A DNA stretch of 64,000 bases from Chlorocebus sabaeus. Taxonomy: Eukaryota; Chordata; Mammalia; Primates; Cercopithecidae. The stretch lies in NCBI RefSeq assembly GCF_047675955.1, contig NC_132923.1:85719637-85783636 (forward strand), given 5' to 3'. Position numbers and translations under genes: made by a program. Positions 1 to 11,935 of the stretch are shown piece by piece (the first letter of the stretch is position 1; each line of letters opens with the position of its first letter). Under the pieces are notes generated by a model. That model was not told the origin of the DNA. It saw only the letters and a list, made by a program, of their open reading frames with translations, and searched no databases.

Positions 1-209
1 GGCTAGAGATATGAAGAAACAACCATAGAAGGTGATACATTTTCGTTTAGCTTTTCAGTTTTCCTATAGTATAAACTCTAACTAGTTTGTCCCTCAAATT
101 AAGAAATAACAGAGGATTCTCTGTCCTTCGGATTTTAAGACAGCAATGCTAATAACATGGTATCAAAAGAAATTATTTGAAAAGATTGCTATAAAATATT
201 ACACCCTAC

Positions 210-345
210 CTGTAATTGGAATCTCCCAGTATGAAAATTTCGAGAAATAAAAACACAGTGAGAATGAGATTTAATCTTTGCCGTTGATGGTCTTTGCCTG
301 CATCTCTGATCAATTGCTTTAAATTTGGAATTTTGAAATATTTCT
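210..345 (-). CDS. C1orf185: C1orf185 exon 3, basic cytoplasmic tail
   Basis: A 136-bp exon lies between acceptor ATATTTTTCAG and donor TACAG|GTAGGG. The first base completes the Arg codon begun in exon 2, and the exon ends on a complete codon (phase 0). It encodes 45 residues starting EIFQNSKFKAIDQRC and ending NFHTGRFQLQ. It is rich in Lys, Arg, His and Ser and has no further hydrophobic stretch, which fits a cytosolic tail behind the helix of exon 2. I recall DER and QRPSM in human where this copy has DQR and QRPST, plus a Gln/His change; this is from memory. The next exon lies beyond the window edge. Confidence 0.85.
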
Positions 346-792
346 CTGAAAAATATTTTATAAAGAATATTATTAAACCTGAACTGGATTATAAAACAAT
401 TAAAATCATTATTTCCATTATTTATACATAAAGCTTTAAAATCAGAATAAATACATTATAGCATATTTATTTTTAAAAGCACAAGTCAATTTACATACTC
501 CCTACTCATATGTTAGATTTCATTAAATCTATTTTATTCATAGAATATAAATTAAACCACTTATTTTATTCATGAAATGTAAATTAAGCTATGTATGCAG
601 GGTTATTATTTTCAGTTTGAATATTAGCCAGGAGTCTTTGATATATTTCTTTCTGGTTGTGAGAAAATTAGTTGACTTTAGTGTTAATTAGCCTTTTCGT
701 AAAATTATCCTTAATGGTGAAGAAAATTAGATAAAATGCAACTCATTGGTCAATTTTGGTATTTAATCATATTTCTGGCAAAAAGTAAGAGG
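346..792. other. C1orf185 intron start, AT-rich, no recognised feature
   Basis: AT-rich single-copy-looking sequence upstream of exon 3 on the minus strand. It supplies the T-rich tract at the exon 3 acceptor. I recognise no repeat or conserved element in it. Confidence 0.5.
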
Positions 793-1108
793 GGCTGGTG
801 CGGTGGCTTATGCCTGTAATCCCAGCACTTTGGGAGGTCAAGGCAGGTGGATCACTTGAGGTCAAGAGTTCAAGACCAGCCTGGCCAACATGATGAAACC
901 CTGTTTCCACTAAAAACACACACACAAAAATTAGCTGGGCATGGTAGCACATGCCTGTAATCCCAGCTACTAGGGTGGCTGAGGCAGCAGAGTTGCTTGA
1001 ACTCAGGAGGTAGAGGTTGCAGTAAGCCTAGATTGCACCACTGCACTCCAGCCTGGGTGACAGGGTGAGACCCTGCCTCTAAATAAATAAATAAATAAAT
1101 AAATAAAT
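793..1108 (+). mobile_element. Alu: Alu, full length, TAAA-type tail
   Basis: The element begins 'ggctggtgcggtggctta', has both arms and ends in 'ccctgcctct' followed by a run of seven (AAAT) units. The tail has become a tetranucleotide microsatellite and may vary in length. Confidence 0.95.
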
Positions 1109-1829
1109 GGAAGAAAACTGAATTGACTCACAATGGAAGAGTACCTGTAATCTTTTCTTATCCATGCAACCACAAAATAAGTGAGAGAGAGTTAAAGAAA
1201 AGAAAGCAGCAAGTAAAATCTCAGATTATCAAAGACAGTTAAGTATAAGGGAATGCAGTTTCAAACAGTCATTCTCAACTTAAGGATTTAAAGAACAGTG
1301 GAATATTTTTCAGCATTGAAAAGAAAGAAATGAACTATTAAGGGAGGAAAAGACATGGAGGAAACTTAAATGTGTATTACTAAAGTAGAAGAGGTCAATC
1401 TTAAAAGCTACTACTATGTGATTCCAACTATATGACGTTCTAGGAAAGGCAAAACTATGGAGACAGTAAAAGGATCACTGGTTGCCAGGAGTTAGGGGGA
1501 GGGAGGGATGAATAGATGGACCACAAAGGATTTTCAGGGCAGTGAAATCCTCTGTATGATACTATAATGGTGGATACATGCCATTAACATTCATTGAAAC
1601 CCACAGAATATACAACACCAAGAGTGAACCCTAATGTAAACTATAAGATATGGGTGACAGTGATGTGTCAATATAGACTCATCAATTGTAAAATCCTCCC
1701 AAATAATAACAGTAACGCTCATTGCCATTTCTTCTTTCAGAAGTACTAGAATATTTCCAAATTAATTCAAGATATATTATGTTAATGAGGCATTAACAAT
1801 TAGAATTCACGTATTCATTGAATTCAATT
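1109..1829. other. Intronic sequence with an old L1 3' end
   Basis: About 1300-1690 resembles a degraded sense L1 3' end: 'gattccaactatatgacgttc', then 'aactatggagacagtaaaaggatcactggttgccaggag', then the 'atgtcaatatagactcatcaattgtaa' terminal pattern. The rest is unassigned. Confidence 0.5.
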
Positions 1830-2411
1830 CTCAACAAATATTTATTGAGTATTTACTATGTGCCAGACATTATGCTGGGTGTTGTATATATAGTGGTAAG
1901 AGGAAAAAGAACAGCCCCTGCCCTCATGGAACTTTCATTGCTTCCATCTAGCTTAAATACTAGAAAAGAAGACAGACATTAATAACATAATCACAAGAAA
2001 ATGAAAAATTACAACAGTGGAAATTGCTGTCAAGGAAAGTTACCTGGTGTTGTGGATGTAACTAAGGGAATTAACCTGGTTAGAGAGGTCAGGGAAGGCT
2101 TTATTATTAAGGAAGGGATGATTTAACTGGGCATCTGAAGAAAAAGCAGTAGTTACTAGGTAGAATGTGGTGGAAGAGGGGACATGTAAAAGTAAGTATA
2201 TTCTAGATAGAGAGAATATCATACACAAAGACCTACTGGTCAGATTAGGACAATGTAACAGAAACACAGAAAGCAAGAGGGAAAATGAGAGATGAGATTG
2301 GGGAATATGTGCAGGGGTAGACCATGTAAGCCCTTAAAAGTTTTATCTTTATCCCAAAGGCAATGAAAAGTCATTTAAAATATAGTGAGCGTGGGGTAGA
2401 AGGGTAGGTTG

Positions 2412-2716
2412 GGCTGGGCGCAGTGGTTCACGCTTGTAATCCCAGCACTTTGGGAGGCCGAGGAGGGCGGATCACCTAAGGTCAGGAGTTCAAGACCAAC
2501 CTGGCCAACATAGCAAAACCCTGTCTCTGCTAAAAATACAAAAATTAGCTGGATGTGGTGGCATGAACCTGTAGTACCAGCTACTCAGGAGGCTGTGGTA
2601 GGAGAATTGCTTGAACCTGGGAGGCAGAGGTTGTAGTGAGCCAAGATCACGCCACTGTACTCCAGCCTGGTAACAGATCAAGACTCCCTTTCAAAACAAA
2701 AACAAAAACCAAAAAA
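2412..2716 (+). mobile_element. Alu: Alu, full length
   Basis: Head 'ggctgggcgcagtggttca', both arms, tail (AAAAC)n. It is flanked by 'agggtagg' on both sides, a likely target-site duplication. Its 3' end has been copied into the tandem repeat that follows. Confidence 0.95.
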
Positions 2717-2855
2717 GGGTAGGGTGACTTGATCAGATCAGAGTGAGACTCCATTCAAAAAAAAAAAAAAGGGGGGGTGGGTAGGGTGACTTGATCAGAT
2801 CAGAGCGAGACCCCGTTCCCAAAAAAAAAAGGGTAGGGTGACTTGATCAGATTTG
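2717..2855 (+). repeat. Three-copy tandem repeat of Alu tail plus flank
   Basis: The flank 'gggtagggtgacttgatcag' occurs at about 2717, 2780 and 2831. Between copies are an Alu-tail-like 'cagagtgagactcc' or 'cagagcgagacccc' and an A run. The unit is about 50-63 bp. Confidence 0.85.
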
Positions 2856-3104
2856 CCCTTGGAGAATATCTGGTAGAAGTGTGGAGAAAAGATTAAATGA
2901 GTATGATACTGAAGGTAGGAGTCAATTATAACTCCTTTTGCAGTAGTCTCTGTGGGGGATAGTGAGAACTTGGATAGGATGGTGGCAGTGGTAAAGGAGA
3001 TAAACGAATAGATATGAGCAATATACAAAGTAAAGTAAGTAGAATTTAGTGATAGTTCAAGTTTAGTGGGAGTGGGGAGATTCAAGAATGTCTTTCATTT
3101 TTAT

Positions 3105-3430
3105 CACCAGCCCCCTAAATTGCTCCTCCCTTTCATCATCTCCTTGTCTCAGTAAATGGCTGAGCTTAACTGAGCTGAGTAAAGTATAAACTACGTATCT
3201 GCTTACGGTAAAAAGTTATGTGTCAGCATTAACTCTGCCATTTTCATCCAATCTGTCAACAAGATCTGCTGACTCTACCTGCAAAACCTATCCCACATCC
3301 AACTCCATCTTTTCATCTCCTCTACTTCCATGTTAGTGCAAGACACTGTGAACTCTCATCCGGACTTTGCAATAGTCTCCTGACTTGTCTCTCTGCTTTC
3401 ACTCTTGTTCCATTAAAATTTAGGCTTCAT
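3105..3430 (+). mobile_element. L2-like ancient repeat, sense, first part
   Basis: It contains 'caatagtctcctgacttgtc' and 'ctctgctttcactcttg', the sense face of the same common family as at 1830. It continues at about 4830-5250, so the L1 and Alus between are later insertions. Confidence 0.5.
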
Positions 3431-3439
3431 AGAGACATA

Positions 3440-4380
3440 TTTTAAAAATATCTTTAAAAGTGTAAATCAAAACTCTCGTACATTTATGGTGGGAGAGTAT
3501 ATACACTTTGGAAAAATTTGGCAGTTTCTAATAAAGCGAATCATATGATCCAACAATTCTCGTTTTAGGTATTTACTTAAGAAAAGTGAAAGTACGTGTA
3601 CAAAAGATTTATACAAGAATGTTTATGGCAGCCATTTTCCTAAGAGCTAAAAACAAAATGACCCCAATGTCCATTAACAAAAGAATAGATAAACCAAGGT
3701 ATATTCATAAGATGGAATATTACTCAATAAAACAGTGAACTATGGATAGATACATGCAATATAAATGAATCTAAAATATATTATTATTTTGAGACAGAGT
3801 CTTGCTCTGTTGCCCAGGCTCAAGTGCAGTGGCAGAATCTCGGCTCACTGCCACCTCTGCCATCTGGGTTCAAGTGATTCTCCTGCCTCAGCCTCCCAAG
3901 TAGTTGGGATTACAGGCATGCGCCACCATACCTGATTAATTTTTGTATTTTTAGTAGAGACCAGGTTTCACCGTTCACTGGTCTCCAACTCCTGACCTCA
4001 AGAGATCTGCCCACCTCAGCCTCCCAAAGTGCTGGGATTGCAGACATGAGCCACTGTGCCCGGCCTCAAAAATATTATGAGTGAAAAAAACAGACATAAA
4101 AAGTCCATATGATCCAAGAATAGGCAAAATTCATCTGTGGTGATAGAAACCTGGATAATTCTTGCCTCTGAGGTAGGAGGTCAGGAGTCATGCCTGGAAA
4201 GGAGCATGAGGGAACTTTCTAAGGCAATAAAAAGCTCTATATCTTGATAGAGTGGTGGTTACATAGGTGTATATTTGTTGAAACTGATAGCTGTACATTT
4301 CAAATCTATGCAGTTTCTTGTATGTAAACTACACCTCAATTTTAAACAGTTACTAAAAAATAAATCAGCTATAGGATAGT
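3440..4380 (+). mobile_element. Old L1 (L1M-type) 3' end, sense
   Basis: Degraded ORF2 end and 3'UTR: 'atatgatccaacaattctcg', 'atggcagccattttcctaag', 'atggaatattactcaataaa', then after the Alu 'tggtggttacataggtgtat' and 'tatgtaaactacacctcaat'. Interrupted by the Alu at 3787. Confidence 0.75.
3787..4065 (-). mobile_element. Alu: Alu, full length, antisense
   Basis: Reads 'ttttgagacagagtcttgc' through to 'gagccactgtgcccggcc'. It has a short T tail and lies inside the L1 3' end, with 'aaaatat' flanks. Confidence 0.95.
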
Positions 4381-4394
4381 CTTTATTTACTTAT

Positions 4395-4684
4395 TTATTT
4401 TTGAGACAGAGTCTCACTGTGTCACCCAGGCTGGAGTGCAGTAGTGCGATCTTGGTTCACTGCAATCTCTGCCTTCAGGGTTCAAGCAATTCTCATAGCT
4501 CAGCCTCCTGGGTAGCTGGGGTTACAGGCACGCACCACCACACCCGGCTAATTTTCGTGTTTTTAGTAGAGACAAAGTTTTGCCATGATGGCCAGGCTGG
4601 TCTTGAACTCTTAGCCTCAAGTGATCCATCTGCCTTGGACTCCCAAAGTGCTGGGATTACAGGCATGAGTCACCGCACCTGGCC
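4395..4684 (-). mobile_element. Alu: Alu, full length, antisense
   Basis: Starts after a TTTA-rich tail at 'ttgagacagagtctcactg' and ends 'caccgcacctggcc'. Target duplication 'atagtcttta' is seen on both sides (near 4376 and 4689). Confidence 0.95.
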
Positions 4685-4689
4685 TAGAA

Positions 4690-4825
4690 TAGTCTTTAAA
4701 ATGGAGATAATATTACTTCTACCTCATGGGGTTAAGTCTGAATGAGATAATGTATGAAGCACTTGTAACAGTGACTATGTAGAAAGCAGTCAGTGTTAGC
4801 TATTATGATGACAGTGCTATTCCCC
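4690..4825 (+). mobile_element. MIR: MIR fragment, sense
   Basis: 'aaaatggagataatattact...ctacctcatggggtt...aatgagataatgtatgaagcac...gttagctattatgatga' matches the familiar MIR 3' half. Confidence 0.7.
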
Positions 4826-5250
4826 TTGTTTAGAAACTGCCAATGGCACAAATAAACTTCATACTCTAGCCTACAAATTCTTAAGTGATCTGGCCCTTAC
4901 ACGTCTCTTCAATCTCATGATTGTTTCCCTTTCTCACTGCAGATTATTCACATTGGCCTTCTTTCTGTTTGTTAAACATGTCAAGACCATTCCTTAGGGT
5001 CTTTGTATTTGCTCTGCTTTCAGTTTAAAAGTCTTCATATGTCTGGTTCCTTCTAACTCAGATCTTAGATTAAATACAACCTACCTTAGTACACACATAT
5101 CCTGACTACTTTATTTATTCATTATCTGTCCCCTGCTAGTGGCATTGCAAATCTATGAAACAGAAACTTGTTTAACTTGTTCACAGTTGTATCCTCAATA
5201 CCTAGAACAATGGCAAGCACCTAATAAATATTTGTTGAAAGAATGAATAA
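4826..5250 (+). mobile_element. L2: L2 3' end, sense
   Basis: It contains 'gatctggcccttacacg', 'ccttagggtctttgtatttg', 'tatcctcaatacctagaac' and ends 'aataaatatttgttgaaag' plus a gaatgaataa tail, the hallmark L2 3' terminus. It continues the piece at 3105. Confidence 0.75.
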
Positions 5251-5424
5251 GTGAATAATTTCTCGGTTTCTGACTTCTGAAGGTAGATGAGTAGTGTGTA
5301 TTCATTTGAAGCAGGGAGCACCGGGAGACTCTGTGGGAAGATTATGTTACAATTTATATATTTTAAACATTAGACAATGCAAACACTGAATTTACGTATG
5401 TATGTATGTATATATGTATGTATT
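5251..5424. repeat. Short unique stretch ending in a (TATG)n microsatellite
   Basis: From about 5396 the sequence is 'tatgtatgtatgtatatatgtatgtatt', running directly into the T tail of the next Alu. It probably arose from that tail. Confidence 0.7.
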
Positions 5425-5714
5425 TATTTTTGAGATGGAGTTTCACTCTTTTCACCCCAGCTGGAGTGTAATGGCACGATCTCGGCTCACTGCAACCTCT
5501 ACCTCCTGGGTTCAAGCGATTCTCCTGTCTTTGCCTCCTGACCAGCTGGGACTACAGGTGTGTGCCACTACATCTGGCTAATTTTTTGATCGTTAGTAGA
5601 GACAGGGCTTCACCATTTTGGCCAGGCTAGTCTCAAACTCCTGACCCCAGGTGATCCACCCACCTTGGCCTCCCAAAGTGCTGGGATTACAGGCGTGAGC
5701 CACCGCACCTGGCC
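5425..5714 (-). mobile_element. Alu: Alu, full length, antisense
   Basis: 'tttttgagatggagtttcac' to 'gagccaccgcacctggcc'. Confidence 0.95.
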
Positions 5715-5973
5715 TGAAATGATTAAATAATTAGAAACACCAAGTTTTTCAGTTGAAAGGAATTAAGGTGTCAAATGATCTTTTTTCTGTTTCTGGCAAA
5801 AGACTACTTTCAGACCATACCAGGGCATTTAATCAGCTTTTTTCTGAAATATCTCCTAAAGAAAAAGTTTCTTTCCTTTTCTGTAATGTTTTCAATCTCT
5901 AAAATTGGGAGTCAATTTAAAAAAACGTTTTCACCTTCGCTTACAATCAAACCCATGTCTTCTAGAAAATAAA
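5715..5973. other. Intronic unique sequence
   Basis: AT-rich. It contains a 65-codon plus-strand open frame (5775-5972) with no recognisable similarity and no splice context. I do not consider it coding. Confidence 0.4.
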
Positions 5974-6294
5974 GGCTCGGCACGGTGGCTCACGCCTGTA
6001 ATCCCAGCACTTTGGGAGGCTCAGGCGGGCGGATCATCTGAGGTCAGGAGTTCGAGACCAGCCTGGCCAACATGGTGAAACTCCGTCTCTACTAAAAATA
6101 CAAAAATAGATGGGCATGGTGTAGCGAGCCTGTAATCCCAGCTACTCAGGAGGCTGAGACAGGAGAATCCCTTGAACCCAGGAGGTAGAGTTTGCAGTGA
6201 GCCAAGATCGTGACACTGCACTCCAGCCTGGGCGACAGAGCAAGACTCTGTCTCAAGAAAAGGGGGAAAAGAAAAAGAAAAAGAAAAAGAAAGT
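5974..6294 (+). mobile_element. Alu: Alu, full length, AAAAAG tail
   Basis: Head 'ggctcggcacggtggctca', end 'gactctgtctcaagaaaagg' with an A/G-rich tail. It lies about 240 bp past the exon 2 donor of C1orf185. Confidence 0.95.
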
Positions 6295-7123
<829 letters not shown>

Positions 7124-7731
7124 GGATGGGCGTGGCGGCTCATGCCTGTAATCTCAACACTTTGGGAGGCTGAGGCGGAAGGATCTTGAAGCCAGGAGTT
7201 GGATACAAGCCCGGCCATAAAGTGAAATACCATCTCTACAAAAAATTAAAAAACAATTAACCAGGGGTCGGGCGCCGTGGTTCACGTCTGTAATCCCAGC
7301 ACTTTAGGAGGCTGAGACCGGCGGAGCACCTGAGGTCAGGAGTTTGAGACCAGCCTGACCAACATGGTGAAACTCCGTCTCTACTAAAAACACAGAAATT
7401 AGTCAGGCATGGTGGCACATGCCTGTAGTCCCAGCTACTCAGGAGGCTGAGGCAGGAGAATCACTGGAACCCGGGAGGTGGAAGTTTTAGTAAACCGAGA
7501 TAGTACCACTGCACTCGAGCATGGGCGACACTGAGAGACTCCATCTCAAAAAAAAAAAAAAAAGAAAGAAAGAAGAAAAAAAAAATTAGCCAGGTGTGAT
7601 GGCACCCGCCTGTTAGTCCCAGCTACTTGGGAGGCTGAGGCGGGAGGATTGCTTGAGCCCAGGAATTTGAGGTTACAGTGAACTAAAATTGCCCCACGGT
7701 ACTCTAGCCTGGGCAACAAAGCAAAACCTCT

Positions 7732-7772
<41 letters not shown>
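7124..7772 (+). mobile_element. Alu: Old Alu (J-like) split by a younger Alu
   Basis: The left arm (7124-7260) starts 'ggatgggcgtggcggctca' and stops at 'aaaacaattaaccagg'. The right arm resumes near 7584 with 'aaaaaaaattagccaggtgt' and ends in a long A run at 7735-7771. The repeated '(a)nattaRccagg' marks the target duplication of the inner element. Confidence 0.9.
7267..7583 (+). mobile_element. Alu: Alu nested within an older Alu
   Basis: Head 'gtcgggcgccgtggttcac', complete two-arm body, A/AAAG tail. Same orientation as its host element. Confidence 0.9.
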
Positions 7773-7774
<2 letters not shown>

Positions 7775-8126
7775 AAATGAAAGTAATATAAAGTAAAAGT
7801 ATATCGCCAATTTTATAATTGGAAAAGCCTATAGGAATTATATGGTATTACCCTTCATTTTACAGATGGCAAAACTGAGGTCCACGAAAGAAAAGTTATA
7901 AACTAAGGTTATGCAGCAAATTAAAGCCAGACCACTGTTTGTTTTTTTTTTTCCTATTATCTTATCCCTGCTACAAATTATCATAATTCTGGTATGTATT
8001 AAAAATAGGAATGAAGAAGGCATGGAGTAATTATAGGTTGGTCAAGTCTTCATTAAGATTCTGAAATCTGCATAAAGTAAACCGTAGAAAGCTTTCAAAA
8101 AGCGAAAGACGGAAAGAAAGATTTCT
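7773..8126 (-). mobile_element. MIR: MIR fragment (7845-7935) in otherwise unique sequence
   Basis: 'acccttcattttacagatgg...aaaactgagg...ttatgcagcaaattaaagcc' is the antisense MIR core. The surrounding bases are unassigned. Confidence 0.6.
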
Positions 8127-8436
8127 GTTTTTGTTTTGTTTTGTTTTTTTGTTTGTTTTGAGCAAGACGCTCTGTCACCCAGGCTGGAGTACAGTGGTGA
8201 GATCTCGGCTCACTGCAACCTCCGACTCCCGGGTTCAAGCGGTTCTCCTGCCTCACCCTCCCAAGTAGCTGGGACTACAGGTGCACACCACCATGCCTGG
8301 CTAATTTTTGTATTTTTAGTAGACATGGGGTTTTACTGTGTTGGCCAGGCTGGTCTCTAATTCCTGACCTCAAGTGATTCACCCGCCTTGGCCTCGTACA
8401 GTGCTGGGATTACAGGAGTAAGCCATCGCGCCCAGC
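8127..8436 (-). mobile_element. Alu: Alu, full length, antisense
   Basis: Tail of TTTTG units, 'gctctgtcacccaggctgg' through 'aagccatcgcgcccagc'. Confidence 0.95.
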
Positions 8437-8827
8437 TGAGAAAGGAAACTTTCTTAGGAGGCTTTATAGAACTTGAACATTAAGGCAACTGAGGAGTATA
8501 TTATTTTGGGAAAAGACTGAGTATAAAACTAATTGAAGATCTTTGTGTGAATGTATTATCAAGTTCCACTAAGAATATGACATGATAAAGTCTTTTGTCA
8601 TTTCCATATTTTTATTGTTTCGTAAGTAATTTCCAGCTTCAAGATAGTGCCTGTCAAATCTTGGTTTTCTTTGAGATTAGAAATGTCTACATTCAGGAAT
8701 TAATTAGTGGTACAAAAAGGTTATATAAGATTATTTCTGAAAGTGATACTTTTAATATAAAAAGTCCAAATGCCCCAAATTGGGAAATCAATTAAATAAG
8801 TTATAATGATGCTATATATGAAAAATA
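8437..8827. other. Intronic unique sequence
   Basis: AT-rich. A 66-codon plus-strand open frame at 8595-8795 shows no family resemblance. I see no repeat here. Confidence 0.4.
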
Positions 8828-9020
8828 TATCTAACATTTACACTGCAAATACTATATGCCAGGTACTATTCAAAGTGCTTTATAAACATTAACTTATTTA
8901 CTTCTCCAAATTCTACAAGTTAAATACTATGATTTCTGCACTTTACAATGAGAAAACAGATGAGGCAAATTGAGGCTAAATAACTTTCCCAAAAGAATAG
9001 AACTGGTAAGTGGGGGAATA
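8828..9020 (-). mobile_element. MIR: MIR, antisense
   Basis: 'ctatatgccaggtactattc', 'ctttataaacattaactt', 'gagaaaacagatgaggcaaa', 'aaataactttcccaaaag', the antisense MIR consensus order. Confidence 0.75.
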
Positions 9021-9129
9021 GTAGTAATTTAAATGTTGCTAAGGTACTTTATCATCTAGATTGGATGAGGAATACAGGCAGTGAATATCTTTAGATTTTT
9101 TTTTAGAAAAACAGTTAAGTATAGATGTT

Positions 9130-10835
9130 AAAAGTTTAAGGGTAACCAAAGCAATCTACAGATTCAATACAATCCATATCAAAATAACAATGAAATTCTT
9201 CACAGAAATAGGAAAAAATTATAAAATGTGTATGAAACCACAAAACACCCTGAATAGCTAAAGCAATCCTGAGGGGGGGAAAAAAAAAAGTTGGAGGTAT
9301 CACACTATCTGACTTCAGAATATACTACAATGCTATAATAACCAAAACAGCATAGCATTGGCATAAAAAACAGAAACATAGGCTAATGGAACAGGATAGA
9401 GAACCCAGAAATAAATCTACATGTCTACAGCCAACTGATTTTTGCCAAAGTGCCAGGAACACTCACTGGGGAAAGAACAACCTCTTGCAGGGAAAACTGG
9501 CTCTCCATCTGCGGAAGACCCTTATCTCTCACCATATACAAACATCAACTCAAAATGGATTAAAGACTTAAATGTAAGAGTCCAAACTATAAAACAACTA
9601 GAAAAAATAATAGGGGAAATGCTTCAGGACAATGGTTTGAGAAAACGTTTTATGAATAAGACCTCCAAAGCACAGGTAACAGAAGCAAAAATAGATAAAT
9701 GAGATTATATCAAACTAAAAAGCTTCTGCACAGCAAAGGAAACAATCAACAAAGCGAAGAGACAACCGGTAGAATGGCAGAAAATATTTGCAAACTATTA
9801 GTCTGACAAGGGATTAATATTTAAAATATACAAGGAACTCAACTCAGCATCAAAGAAATACAATCTGATTAAAAATGGGAAGATGATCTGAATAGACATT
9901 TCTCAAAAGATACACAAATGACCAACAGGTATATGAAAAAATGTAGCATCACTATCATCAGGGAAATGCAAATCAAAACCACAATGAGATATTATCTTAC
10001 CCCGGTTAGAATGGCTATTATCAAAAAGACAAAAAATAACAAATGCTGGCAAGGATGCAGAGAAAGGGGAACCCTTATAGACTGTTGGTGAGAATGCAAA
10101 ATAGTACAGCCATTATGAAAAACAATATGGAGTTTTCTCAAAAACCTAAAAATAAAACTACCATATGATTCAGCAATTCCACTTCTGCATATATATTCAA
10201 AGGAAAGGAAAGGAAATCAGTATACCAAAGTGACATCTGTACCCCTGTATTTGTTGCAGCATTATTCACAATAGCCAAGATATGGAATCAACCTAGGTGT
10301 CCATCAATAAATGAATGAATAAAGAAAATGTGGTATATACACACAATGGAATATTATTCAGTCCTAAAAACAAATAAAACATTTGCAGCAACATGGATGG
10401 GACTGGAAGTCATAAGTGAAATAAGCCAGGAAAAGAAAGACAAAAATTGTAAATTCTCATTCATATGTAGGAGCTTAAAAAGGGGATCTCATGAGGAAGA
10501 GAGTAAAATGGTGGTTACCAGAGACTGGGAAGGGAGTAGGGGAGGGGAGGATGACGAGAAGTTGGTTAATGGGTACAAACATACAGTTAGAAGGAATATG
10601 TTCTCTAATGTTTAAAGGCAGACCAGGGTGACAACAGTTAACAATAATGTATTATATATTTCAAAGTAGCTAGAAGAAAAGAATGGTAATATTCTAAATA
10701 CAAAGATAAATGTGTGAGGTGAGGGATAGCCTAATAACACTGATTTGAGTATTACACATTATACACATGTATCAAAATATCACACTGTACCCCATAAATG
10801 TGCATAATTATGTCAATTTAAAAAAAACAAAACAA
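9130..10835 (+). mobile_element. L1: L1 3' end (ORF2 C-terminus + 3'UTR), L1MA/L1PB-like, sense
   Basis: The 5' end is truncated within ORF2: 'caatctacagattcaatac' and 'acttcagaatatactacaatgc'. Plus-strand fragments translate as ORF2 pieces, for example 9442-9702 and 10328-10615, the latter with MWYIHTMEYYS. Frameshifts and stops break ORF2. The 3'UTR has 'gttggttaatgggtacaaac' and ends 'accccataaatgtgcataat' plus an A-rich tail. No function is possible without a promoter or an intact ORF2. Confidence 0.9.
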
Positions 10836-10839
10836 CCAA

Positions 10840-11600
10840 AATTTTAAGAGTATCATAAAAGAGAATCTAAATGGCCGATAAACATGTAAAAATGTTATTA
10901 ATCATTAAGGAAGTGAAAATTAAACCACAATGAGATACTATGACCACTATATACAGTGCCTAAAATGAAAAAGAGAATATGAAGTGCTGGCAAGGAGGCA
11001 GAGTAGCCTGAACTCTCATTCACTGGTGTTGAGAATGTAATTTGGTAAAATACTTTAAAAAATTGTTTATCCCCATTATGAAAGCTGAACACATGCATAC
11101 TTACGATCCAGCAATTCAACTCTTAGACAAATACCCAACTGAGGAGCATACATGTGTTCCCAAAAACATGTACTAAAATATTTGTAGGAGCACTACTTGA
11201 CATAGCCCACAAATTGGAAACTGTCTAAATGCCAATCAATAGTTGAATGGATAAATTTAAAAGTTGAATTAATTAAAGAAAACAAAATATTTACTGCAAT
11301 GAGAAAGAATAAACTACAACTATGCACAACAAAATGGATAAATTTTATAAACGTAATGTGGAGCAAAAGAAGGCAGACATAAAATTCAAACACTGACATC
11401 AGGGGGAAATCTGGGATGTTGGTAATGTTCTGTTTCTTGATCTGGGTGCTTCTATAGGTCTGTTGACTGAAACTTCATCAAACTTACCACTTATGACTTA
11501 TCAAAAACTAGATCTATATGTGTCAGTATGAATAAAACTGAAAAAATAATATAAAAAGGCAAGTTCTATAAATGTATATTCAATGATTCCAACTATGTAC
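10840..11600 (+). mobile_element. L1: Older L1 (L1M-type) 3' end, sense
   Basis: 'ccacaatgagatactatgac', 'gatccagcaattcaactctt', 'atgccaatcaatagttgaat', 'ggtaatgttctgtttcttga'. It is more diverged than the preceding copy and has no usable reading frame. Confidence 0.75.
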
Positions 11601-11803
11601 TGATTTCACTTATGCACATTTAAAGAAAACACAAAATAATAGTATTTTTAACAATTAAATATTTAAAAAGTATTAAAGTACACCAACTTTTAATATTAGT
11701 TGTCTTTCAGTGGGGAAAGTGATGGATGGCACTGTGAATAGAACACAAACTTAGACTTTATCTATAATATTTCATTGCTTTTTCTTTTTTTAAACACTTT
11801 TTT
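11601..11803. other. Short unmatched AT-rich stretch
   Basis: No recognised feature, except that the T-rich 11778-11803 is the presumed A tail (opposite strand) of the Y RNA pseudogene. Confidence 0.4.
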
Positions 11804-11910
11804 AGACTAGCCAAGTGCAGTAGTGATAAGAGAAGAAAGAACTGAACAAGGAGTTCGATCTGCAACTGACTGTGCACAATCAATTAAGACTCACTACCTT
11901 CGCAGCAGCC
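11804..11910 (-). pseudogene. RNY1P: Y1 RNA (RNY1) retropseudogene
   Basis: The minus strand reads as a nearly full-length Y1 RNA copy. The 5' end GGCTGctgcGAAGGTAGTGAG has lost part of the usual GGTCC. The middle has AATTGATTGTgCACAGTCAG and CAGATCGAACTCCTTGTTC, and the 3' end is CACTACTGCACTTGgCTAGTC. Family knowledge: Y1 RNA binds Ro60 and La. The lower and upper stem halves (around GGTAGTGAG and CACTACTGCAC) are still recognisable. Beyond the 3' end the plus strand is T-rich (11778-11803), as expected for L1-mediated retrotransposition with an A tail, and there is no Pol III promoter of the authentic gene. It is therefore most likely an inactive copy. It differs from Y1 at scattered positions, including a shortened pyrimidine-rich loop. 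Confidence 0.88.
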
Positions 11911-11935
11911 TTTATGGAGTGGTGGGTAAGTTGGG

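Larger units (their letters stand above)
1830..3100 (-). mobile_element. L2-like ancient repeat, antisense, split by an Alu
   Basis: It opens 'caacaaatatttattgagt', then 'tgtgccagacatt' and 'ccctgccctcatggaac', the antisense face of a very common ancient repeat that I assign to the L2 group. After the Alu at 2412 the same family resumes at about 2840 ('gtgacttgatcagattt...gtaggagtcaattataactcc'). The exact family name is not certain. Confidence 0.55.

Noticed and set aside
4401..4745. Protein-like frames with repeated phrases such as LECSGxISAHCNLxLPGSSDSPASASQVAGTTG
   Set aside because: This is the well-known translation of antisense Alu; the same phrase recurs at dozens of places in the window.
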